Part shown: piece by piece, positions 18,860 to 26,302 of the stretch
How positions within the stretch are numbered: the first letter of the stretch is position 1
How the letters are laid out: the number at the start of each line of letters is the position of its first letter
Assembly: GCA_015709595.1 (NCBI GenBank)
Contig: CP054178.1
Span: 1,741,205-1,805,204 of the forward strand
Origin: Phycisphaeraceae bacterium
Lineage (GTDB): Bacteria; Planctomycetota; Phycisphaerae; Phycisphaerales; SM1A02
DNA: 64,000 nucleotides
Direction of reading: 5' to 3'
Notes under the pieces: generated by a model
What the model saw: the letters and a program-made list of their open reading frames with translations, nothing else
Database searches by the model: none
Told to the model about the DNA's origin: nothing
Made by a program: the position numbers and the translations under genes

Positions 18860-20638
18860 ATGTCGATGCTCCCCAGGGGGACATTCCGGTGGTCGCTGGC
18901 CCGTGCGGTTCAGGCCGGTGCGGGGGTGTCGCTGTTGTCGTCGCTCCTGCTCGGCGTGATGGGACCATCGAGGCAGGGAAGCGGCGCAAGCGCCGGCGGC
19001 GGGGGCGTCACGCCCGTCGTGCCCGCCTACCGGAAGGCGGAGAAGGGCGTCGCGGTCATCACCGTCCGAGGCGAGATCGACTTGATCACCAGTCAGTCGC
19101 TGGAGCGCCGAATCCGCGAGGCGCGTGACGCGGGATTCGACGCCATGGTCATCGAGATCGACACGCCCGGGGGTCGCAGCGACGCCGCGCTGGACATCGA
19201 TCGACTGCTCAAGACCGAGGCGCCTCCCAACACCGTGGCGTGGATCAATCCCACCGCCTATTCAGCGGGGGCCATCCTGGCGCTGGCCTGCCGCGAGATC
19301 GTCGTGCATCCCGCCTCGGCGTGGGGAGACTGCGCCCCGATCGCCATCGGGCTGGAGGGGCTGATCGCGCTTCCGCCCGCCGAGCGCGCCAAGGCCGAGG
19401 CGCCGCTGCTCGCGGTGGTTGTGGATTCGGCGCGGCGCAACCACTACGACGAGCGACTGGTGGAGTCGTTCATCTCCGTGGGTATCGAGCTGTGGATGAT
19501 CGAGCACGTCTCGACCGGCGAGCGCGTCATCGTCAATCGAAGCGAGTACGAGACGGTGTTCGGCGAGCCCCCGCCCGATCAGTTCTCCGCCACCACCCCC
19601 AAGGTGGGCGGGCGGGCGGTCACGCCGCTGTTCGGCTCGCCGCTCAATCCCATCGACCCCCGCGATCCGTCAACCGTCTCGCCCGAGCAGCAGCGGCGCG
19701 AGATCGAGCGCGCCCAGACCCTGCCCTCGACGCGCACCGTGCTCACGTCGGCCGACCGCGGCCAGTGGCGACTGGTGCGGCAGGTGATCTCCTCCGACCG
19801 TCTGCTGGTGGTGCGGGCGGAAGAGTCCATCGAATACGGACTGGCCAGCGAGGTGATCCGCAACGATGAGGAGCTCAAGGCCTACTTCGGCACGACCGTG
19901 CTGCGGCGTTATGACGAGTCGTGGTCGGAGGGACTGGTGCGGTTCCTCATCCACCCCGTCGTCCGGGGCGTTTTGATCGTGCTGTTCGTCATCTCGATCA
20001 TCATCGAGATGGCGGCGCCCGGCTTCGGGCTGTTCGGCGCGCTGGCGGGGGTGGCGCTGCTGCTGCTCATCGGCGCGCCCTATCTGGTGGGCATGGCCCA
20101 GTGGTGGGAGATCGTGCTGATCCTGCTGGGGCTGGTGCTGGTGGCGGTGGAGATTTTTGTTCTTCCCGGCCTGGGCGTGGCGGGCATCGCCGGGGCGCTC
20201 TGCCTGCTGGTGGGCGTGGTTGGCACGTTCGTGTCGGGCGACCTGGGCAGCGCGCAGGGGCAGAACGAGGCCCTGACCGGGCTGGGCGCCACGGTGGTGG
20301 CGGTGGCGGCGGGGCTGGTCGGGCTGTGGCTGCTCTCCAAGTCATTCAAGGACTCGCCCCTGTTCCAGCGGTTCATCCTGTCGGCGACGACCGAAGGCCG
20401 CACCAGCACCCACGAGATCGAGGGCGTGCCCCATGCCCTCGGCGAACCGTTGCGGCCGATGGAGTCGCTCCAACCCGGCGACCTGGGCGTGGCGGAAACC
20501 GACCTGCGACCCGGCGGACGCGCCCGATTCGAGGGTCGGCTGGTCGAAGTCGTGACGCAAACCGGTTACATTGATGCCGGCACCCCGGTGCGCATCGTCT
20601 CCGCCGGTCCGTTCAGCGTTGAGGTGGAACGGGCGTGA
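18860..20638 (+). CDS. NfeD1b-type membrane protein with ClpP-class serine protease domain
   Basis: A 592-residue protein. After an N-terminal hydrophobic segment it has a ClpP/SppA-like crotonase fold: GVAVITVRGEIDLITSQSLE, VIEIDTPGGRSDAALDI, then PTAYSAGAILALACREIVVHP, where the Ser in YSAGA fits the catalytic serine. The second half has four or five membrane helices (from about residue 375) and a C-terminal OB-like NfeD domain (LGVAETDLRPGGRARFEGRLVEVVT). Such proteins process or partner stomatin/flotillin-like proteins, and a second NfeD gene and floA follow directly. The start was placed at the ATG at 18860; 18866 is also possible. Confidence 0.9.
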   Translation: MSMLPRGTFRWSLARAVQAGAGVSLLSSLLLGVMGPSRQGSGASAGGGGVTPVVPAYRKAEKGVAVITVRGEIDLITSQSLERRIREARDAGFDAMVIEIDTPGGRSDAALDIDRLLKTEAPPNTVAWINPTAYSAGAILALACREIVVHPASAWGDCAPIAIGLEGLIALPPAERAKAEAPLLAVVVDSARRNHYDERLVESFISVGIELWMIEHVSTGERVIVNRSEYETVFGEPPPDQFSATTPKVGGRAVTPLFGSPLNPIDPRDPSTVSPEQQRREIERAQTLPSTRTVLTSADRGQWRLVRQVISSDRLLVVRAEESIEYGLASEVIRNDEELKAYFGTTVLRRYDESWSEGLVRFLIHPVVRGVLIVLFVISIIIEMAAPGFGLFGALAGVALLLLIGAPYLVGMAQWWEIVLILLGLVLVAVEIFVLPGLGVAGIAGALCLLVGVVGTFVSGDLGSAQGQNEALTGLGATVVAVAAGLVGLWLLSKSFKDSPLFQRFILSATTEGRTSTHEIEGVPHALGEPLRPMESLQPGDLGVAETDLRPGGRARFEGRLVEVVTQTGYIDAGTPVRIVSAGPFSVEVERA

Positions 20639-20759
20639 GGAGAAGGGGTGAGCCACCAGCGACCGGAGGGAAGGTCTCTGGCGTCAAGCATCAGGCGCCA
20701 GGTGGAAATCCGGAACGACCTCTGCACACTCAGCACTTCGCACCGAGTATCCCCGTCCC

Positions 20760-21344
20760 ATGCACGACATCCTTGTCGCCACCTTGATGCTCGCCCAGGA
20801 TGCGCCTGATTCGGCGTACCTCGTCTGGGGCGTGGTGCTCTTCGGAGCGGCGGTGTTCTTCGTCGCGCTCGAACTCATTCTGCCATCCGCGGGCATGCTG
20901 GCGCTGCTTTCGGCGGGCAGCGTGATCGCCTCCATCGTCGCGTTCTTTCTGCACAGCCCCACGGCGGGGCTGGTGGCGGTGCTGTCGTATCTGGTGCTGG
21001 TGCCCGCCGCGCTCACCTTCGGATTGAAGTGGTGGATGAACTCGCCGCTGGGGCGGCGACTGGTGCTGAGCAGCTCCGTGGAAGGCACGCGCGACGCGGA
21101 TGAGGCGTCCGACGGCGATCGACCGCTGGCCGACGGCGTCGCCGGTCGTCGTCCGGGCGCATCCCTGCGCGAACTGATCGGCGCGGAAGGTGTGACGGTG
21201 ACGCCCCTGCGTCCCGTGGGCACGGTGCGCATCGAGGGCCGACGCGTGGACGCCCTCTCCGAGAGCGGCACCATCGACGCCGACACGCCGATCGTGGTGA
21301 CCGACGTGTACGACAACCAGGTGAAGGTCAAGGCGAGGGTGTGA
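20760..21344 (+). CDS. Short NfeD-like membrane protein
   Basis: A 194-residue protein with three or four membrane helices (residues about 15-95) and a soluble C-terminal beta domain with the NfeD pattern GAEGVTVTPLRPVGTVRIEGRRVDALSE. It lacks the protease domain of the gene before it. It lies 121 bp after the long NfeD gene and 189 bp before floA, and together they form the usual NfeD-flotillin set for organised membrane zones. The gap contains heptamer-like GTGCTGA repeats near 21360. Confidence 0.88.
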   Translation: MHDILVATLMLAQDAPDSAYLVWGVVLFGAAVFFVALELILPSAGMLALLSAGSVIASIVAFFLHSPTAGLVAVLSYLVLVPAALTFGLKWWMNSPLGRRLVLSSSVEGTRDADEASDGDRPLADGVAGRRPGASLRELIGAEGVTVTPLRPVGTVRIEGRRVDALSESGTIDADTPIVVTDVYDNQVKVKARV

Positions 21345-21533
21345 GGGGGAGGAAGGGAGTGCTGGGGGTCGGGTGCTGAGTGCTGAGTTGCTCGTGTCCA
21401 GTGCCGGATGCCTGGCGCCTGACGCCCAGTGCCTTCTCCCCACGGTGGCTCAATCCTCACCCCTTCCCCTGCACAACTGCTCCCCATCCGCTAAGATCGT
21501 CGCCCAAGAGAAACTCTGTGTGAGGACTACGCC

Positions 21534-22565
21534 ATGCTGAACAACGGTTCGACGCTCGTCCTGGCCCTGGAGCCGTGGGTCATTGGCATCATCGTCGTGG
21601 CGGTGCTGGTGGCGCTGATCATCGGCGGCCTGGTGCTGCAGTACGTCGGGCTGTGGGTGCAGGCGTGGGTGTCGGGCGCCAAGGTCGGGTTCGTCAACCT
21701 GATCATGATGCGCTTCCGCAAGGTGCGTCCGCACACCATTGTCTTCAACCGCATCAGCGCCAAGAAGGCCGGGCTGGACATCCCCACTGACCTGCTGGAG
21801 GCCCACTACCTGGCGGGCGGCAACGTGGATCGGGTCATCCGGGCGCTGATCGCCGCCGACAAGGCCAAGATCGACCTGCCCTGGGACCGGGCGACCGCCA
21901 TCGACCTGGCCGGGCGCGACATCCTCGACGCCGTGCGCACCAGCGTCGATCCCAAGGTCATCGACTGTCCGGCGCCCTCGTCCGGGCGATTGACCATCGA
22001 CGCCGTGGCGCAGGACGGCATTCAGCTCAAGGCCCGCGCCCGCGTGACGGTGCGTGCCAACCTGGCGCGGCTGATCGGCGGCGCCACGGAGGAAACCATC
22101 ATCGCCCGCGTGGGCGAGGGCATCGTCACCACCATCGGCTCCGCTCCCTCGCACAAGGCGGTGCTGGAGAACCCGGACCGCATCTCCAAGACCGTGCTGA
22201 GCAAGGGGTTGGACGCGGGCACGGCGTTCGAGATTCTCTCCATCGACATCGCCGACATCGACGTGGGCGAGAACATCGGCGCCAAACTGCAGGCCGATCA
22301 GGCCGAGGCCGACAAGCGCCGCTTCCAGGCCGAGGCCGAAAAGCGACGCGCCATGGCCGTCGCCCAGGAGCAGGAGAACAAGGCCCGCATCGAGGAGAAC
22401 CGCGCCATCGTGGTGCTCGCCGAGGCGGAGATTCCCAAGGCCATGGCCGAGGCCTTCCGCAATGGCAACCTGGGCATCATGGACTACATGCGGCTGAAGA
22501 ACATCCAGGCCGACACGTCGATGCGGCAGACCATCGCCGGCCAGCCCGACTCGCGCAAGGGCTGA
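21534..22565 (+). CDS. floA: Flotillin-like protein FloA
   Basis: Scaffold of functional membrane microdomains. The 343-residue protein has one N-terminal membrane helix ([19 protein letters not shown]), a reentrant-like hydrophobic part, the FloA-specific core ([31 protein letters not shown] as separate conserved pieces), the prohibitin-like region, and a long charged helix rich in Ala, Glu and Arg ([17 protein letters not shown]). The C-terminus has [13 protein letters not shown], a typical FloA ending. Length and order fit the family closely. It follows two NfeD genes. Confidence 0.95.
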   Translation: MLNNGSTLVLALEPWVIGIIVVAVLVALIIGGLVLQYVGLWVQAWVSGAKVGFVNLIMMRFRKVRPHTIVFNRISAKKAGLDIPTDLLEAHYLAGGNVDRVIRALIAADKAKIDLPWDRATAIDLAGRDILDAVRTSVDPKVIDCPAPSSGRLTIDAVAQDGIQLKARARVTVRANLARLIGGATEETIIARVGEGIVTTIGSAPSHKAVLENPDRISKTVLSKGLDAGTAFEILSIDIADIDVGENIGAKLQADQAEADKRRFQAEAEKRRAMAVAQEQENKARIEENRAIVVLAEAEIPKAMAEAFRNGNLGIMDYMRLKNIQADTSMRQTIAGQPDSRKG

Positions 22566-22596
22566 TGACGCCAGTCGCAGGTATTGTTGGGTGTGC

Positions 22597-22615
22597 CACG
22601 GCTCTGTGAGCCGTG
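22597..22615. repeat. Hairpin CACGGCTC-TGT-GAGCCGTG
   Basis: Perfect eight-base inverted repeat with a three-base loop, just after floA. It starts with the same TGCCACGGC sequence as the tandem array about 100 bp further on, so it is probably a relative of that element. It may also end transcription of floA, though no T run follows. Confidence 0.6.
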
Positions 22616-22700
22616 CGAGCGTCACCGGGCGACCGATGATGCGGGAGTCCCATCGAGTCCCCTCGCGGCCTATCCACCTCACGACTTGATCACGCCTTGT

Positions 22701-22869
22701 GTGGCACACGAGACCTCGCGCCCGCACGGCCGAGACGGCCGTGGCACACGAGACCGCGCGTCCGCACGGCCGAGACGGCCGTGGCACACGAGACCTCGCG
22801 TCCGCACGGCCGAGACGGCCGTGGCACACGAGACCTCGCGCCCGCACAGCCGAGACGGCCGTGGCACAC
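22701..22869. repeat. Tandem array of four 40-bp hairpin units
   Basis: Four complete 40-bp copies (22701-22740, 22741-22780, 22781-22820, 22821-22860) and the first nine bases of a fifth. Copies differ at only one to three positions. Each begins GTGGCACACGAGACC and ends GCACGGCCGAGACGGCC; across unit borders CACGGCC-GAGAC-GGCCGTG forms a seven-base stem. The array fills most of the 332-base gap between the convergent 3' ends of floA and the large lipoprotein gene. No unique spacers are present, so it is not a CRISPR. Reading frames through it are low-complexity artefacts. Confidence 0.9.
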
Positions 22870-22897
22870 TGTGCGAGACCGTCGCCACGCGGCGTCG

Positions 22898-25800
22898 CTA
22901 CTCCACCTCGATCCTGATCTCATCGAAGAACGAATCGAAGCGGAAGGCGAACACCGGCACGACCACGTTGTGGCGGACCTGGAGGGTGATGACGCCGTTG
23001 TTCACGTAGCGCGAGGCGTCGAGATTGTCGATCTCATGCACCAGGTCGGTCTGGCCGATGGCGTAGGCGCCGACATTCTCGAAGTTGCCGGTGTTGCGGT
23101 TGCGCAGGAACACGCGGGCGGTTCCGGAGGCGTGGCTGATGCGCGACTCGATGGTCACCTTGAGGCGCGTGGGGTTGGTGACGGCGGTGGAGGCGGTGAC
23201 GTTCAGACGCAGCTGATGCAGGTCGGTGAACGTGGTGCCGAAGCCGGACTTGGTTCGCAGATAGTCGTCGTCGGATTCGGTCAACTGGGCCAGCCCGCCG
23301 CCCAGGTGATCGCCCAACACCACGTTGAAGCCGGTGAGGGTGGCGGCGACGAGCGTGGAGGTCTTCACCTTGGCGATCCACGTGCGCCAGCCGTTGGGCA
23401 CATCCGTCCATTCGTGGGTGCCCCAGAACTCGCCCATCACGCCGGGCGTCGGTTCGACGTGGCTGTAATCGCCCCAGCGGTTGGCGGCGGTGTAGGGTGA
23501 GGTGGATTCCTTCACGAACTCCATGGGGCGGAAGGTGTTGAGCGGGTCATCATGCCGCCGGAAGGCGCGCCCGATCGAGATGAACTCGCTGGTCGAGGAG
23601 CGCGAGAAGAAGATGACCGCGTTGCCCTGGGCGTCGGCGGCGATGGATGGGAAGAACGTGTGAATGCCTCCGCCGTAATCCAGCTCGCCCCACTGACGCA
23701 GGGTCGGGTTCTGGCCTGACTGGGGCCAGCCGTTCATGCGGAACTCGTACCACCGCGCCCGGGCGCGGGTGCTGTTGACGTGATGCACCGCCCACAGCGA
23801 ACCGTTGACGTACATGCACGACCAGAAGCGCGGCTCGAAGAGGAACGGTCGATTGGACGTGCCCTGCTGGGGCGGCTGGTTGGGATAGGAGTAGGTCGGC
23901 ACCGCCACGTCGAAGGTGACTCGGGTCGGGTTGGTCAGCTGGTTGCGGATGGCGTGCATCCGCACCTCGCTGAACGTGATGCCGTTGGGCGTGTTGGTCT
24001 CCGCCGACTGGATCATGTACTGAGCCGGCGCGGTGGCGTCGTACGTGATGGGGATGCCGATCGATTGCTCACTGGCGCCGATGAGCGTGAACTCGCGCGA
24101 GTTGATGGCCCCGCCCGAGAGCAGCGGCGCCTTCTCGATCATCAGCACCTGGTACTTGTCGGGCCCGAAGAAGTCCGCCGTCAGGTACACCACGTCGGCG
24201 TCCACCGCCATGTTGGGCGAGTCGATATCGTTGTCCACGTGGGTCACGTCGATGCGGTACTTGTGCCACGTGCCCATGGGGTTGGAGTCGTCCGACACCG
24301 CCAGCAGGTAGTAGCTGCGGCTTCCCGTGCCTCGCTCGCAGGCCATGGCGAAGAAGCGCCCCGAGTGGGGGTCGTAGAGGCACTCGGGGTCGAAGACGAA
24401 GCCCGTGGCCCCCTGTGCGCCCCAGAAGCCGAATGAATCCTCGATCTCATCCTGGAAGAGCAGATTGCCGGCGAGGTCGAAGAACGCGATGGCTCCGTTG
24501 GTCATCTGCACAATGTGATTCGGACCCACCGCGATCTCCGGATCGGGGGGCGTCCAGCCCGTGAAGTTGACGCCCAGGAAGCCGAAGTCCGGCCCGGGAT
24601 GCGGGTCGGGCAGCGGGGGAGGCAGCGGCTTGAAGTTGGGGTCCCAGATGGGCGGGATCGGCGCGACCACGCCCTCGGACGCGCCCGCGGCGCGCGCCAT
24701 GAGATTGCGCGACGGCGTCTCAGCCATCAGCCCGGCGGGAGCGACCAGCGTGACGTGGACGCCGGAGGAATCATCCAGCCCGCCCTCCCCCGACCAGGCC
24801 AGACCGACGAGATCGACGACAGACCAGACCGACCGCCTCGCAGGCGAGGCGATGGTCAGGTACTGCAGGCCGTTCGGCGCTTCGTGGGCCGCGACGGCGG
24901 GTCCGCTCGGCGTGCCCATCGCGTCGTAGGTTCGCTTCACCACGCTCAGGTCGTGCGTCTCACCCGCGCGCTGGCGGTTCCAGGAGACGACGAAGCGGCC
25001 GTCCGGTGCGGAGGCGACCGAGACGCCGCTCAGCCAGTCACCTGCCGCGCGGGCGACGAGGAACTCCCCACCGAGCGGCATGCCCGAGGCGTCGAAGCGC
25101 CGTGCGACCACGTCGTGCCCCTCGCCGTCGCCGCGCATCCACGCGATGGTGATCCTCCCCTGGTTGTCCACGTCCACGCTCGGCTCGATGTGCATGCCCG
25201 GCGCGGCATTGACCGCCACGACCGGCCCCTGTGCGACGCCGTCGGTGCGGATGCGGCGCATCAGGATGTCCGACGTCGCGCCTCCCGCGCCGCGGTCTGC
25301 CCAGGCGGCGACGAATCCGCCCTCCGTTCCGCGAAGACCGGCCAAGGCGACCAGCGTCTCGACCCGCCCTGCCGCGTCGTCCGACAGCGGGAACTCATCG
25401 CCGAGCGGGGCTCCGTGGTCATCGAACAGCCGCGCGCGAACAACCGAATGACCCGGCGCGTCCGTGGGGGTCGTCCACGTCACCAGCACGCGGCCGCGAC
25501 CATCCACCGCCGCCGCGGCATCATGCTGATGTCCGCTCGTCACGGTATTGACGACCTGCTCCGGCGTGAGCGGCATGAGATCGCGGTCGAAACGCTGCAG
25601 CATGATCGACCCGGCGTCGCCATCGGCGCCGAGCAGGGTCCAGGCGATCCACGCGCCGCCATCCCGTGTCGCCGCCACGGCGGGGCGCATCGCCCCGGAC
25701 CGCGACGAATCCCCCACGGGAACCTCGGGGGTCAGCGGCTGTCCGGCCGCGTTGAGTTTGCGGGCGAACACGCCGTACTGTCCGCCCCGCTGGCGACGGC

Positions 25801-26014
25801 TGTCCCATGCGACGATCACGTTGCCCCGGTCATCGGCGTCAAGGGAGGCGTTCTCCTGGTTGCTGGCGGTGAAGACGTTGGCGCGGGCGACGTGCGTCAC
25901 GAGGGATGAACCGTGGTGCGGTTGTTCCAGGTCGCTCGTGGTGGAGACCGAGGCGCACCCCTGAAAGACGAGGGCGACGGTGGTGAGCAGAACCAGCGGT
26001 GGGAACGTGGACAT
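22898..26014 (-). CDS. Very large exported lipoprotein with a C-terminal module shared with the subtilase at 36745
   Basis: A 1038-residue protein with a lipoprotein signal (LLTTVALVFQGC). Residues about 50-400 hold repeated beta-like units of the form DxxGxxxVAWxxxxxxG (for example DRGNVIVAWDS, GRGRVLVTWTT, GRITIAWMRGD), suggesting a propeller or sandwich array. After a Pro-rich linker, a large domain begins with FLGVNFTGWTPPDPEIAVGPNHIVQ and contains many aromatic strands. The last 150 residues match the end of the subtilase at 36745 (TSGFGTTFTDLH-like, TNPTRLKVTIES, RNRNTGNFE, LDASRYV, VVPVFAFRFDS). GAGGAG precedes the start; a GTG three bases earlier is possible. Function unknown; a surface protein is likely. 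Confidence 0.85.
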   Translation of the reverse strand: MSTFPPLVLLTTVALVFQGCASVSTTSDLEQPHHGSSLVTHVARANVFTASNQENASLDADDRGNVIVAWDSRRQRGGQYGVFARKLNAAGQPLTPEVPVGDSSRSGAMRPAVAATRDGGAWIAWTLLGADGDAGSIMLQRFDRDLMPLTPEQVVNTVTSGHQHDAAAAVDGRGRVLVTWTTPTDAPGHSVVRARLFDDHGAPLGDEFPLSDDAAGRVETLVALAGLRGTEGGFVAAWADRGAGGATSDILMRRIRTDGVAQGPVVAVNAAPGMHIEPSVDVDNQGRITIAWMRGDGEGHDVVARRFDASGMPLGGEFLVARAAGDWLSGVSVASAPDGRFVVSWNRQRAGETHDLSVVKRTYDAMGTPSGPAVAAHEAPNGLQYLTIASPARRSVWSVVDLVGLAWSGEGGLDDSSGVHVTLVAPAGLMAETPSRNLMARAAGASEGVVAPIPPIWDPNFKPLPPPLPDPHPGPDFGFLGVNFTGWTPPDPEIAVGPNHIVQMTNGAIAFFDLAGNLLFQDEIEDSFGFWGAQGATGFVFDPECLYDPHSGRFFAMACERGTGSRSYYLLAVSDDSNPMGTWHKYRIDVTHVDNDIDSPNMAVDADVVYLTADFFGPDKYQVLMIEKAPLLSGGAINSREFTLIGASEQSIGIPITYDATAPAQYMIQSAETNTPNGITFSEVRMHAIRNQLTNPTRVTFDVAVPTYSYPNQPPQQGTSNRPFLFEPRFWSCMYVNGSLWAVHHVNSTRARARWYEFRMNGWPQSGQNPTLRQWGELDYGGGIHTFFPSIAADAQGNAVIFFSRSSTSEFISIGRAFRRHDDPLNTFRPMEFVKESTSPYTAANRWGDYSHVEPTPGVMGEFWGTHEWTDVPNGWRTWIAKVKTSTLVAATLTGFNVVLGDHLGGGLAQLTESDDDYLRTKSGFGTTFTDLHQLRLNVTASTAVTNPTRLKVTIESRISHASGTARVFLRNRNTGNFENVGAYAIGQTDLVHEIDNLDASRYVNNGVITLQVRHNVVVPVFAFRFDSFFDEIRIEVE

Positions 26015-26302
26015 CACAGCATCTCCTCGTCGGCTGTCAGGTCAGCGGCTCTCTGCATGGAAGCCCGGAAGTACAGTGGCGGCAGCAGCTTCCTTGTTCG
26101 CCCATGAGGCGACCGGCGCTACCCCAATCATGCGTGGTTCAATGTACCGGCGCACGAACTCGATACAAGCGCAAACCCGGGAACAGCCCCAGACGCCGCG
26201 CGGAGACGGGCGAACTGGGAGGGTCGGGCAGCTCCTGGAGCGGCTGAAGCCGGTCCAATGACCATCGGGCAGGCTCGAGAAGGGTGCGGTAGAATCCCTG
26301 CC

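Noticed and set aside
22701-22869. CRISPR array
   Set aside because: The units are directly adjacent with no unique spacers, and no cas gene is in the window.
22679-22923. Short frames through the 40-bp repeat array
   Set aside because: They translate a repeated DNA unit into repeated low-complexity peptide and have no plausible start site.
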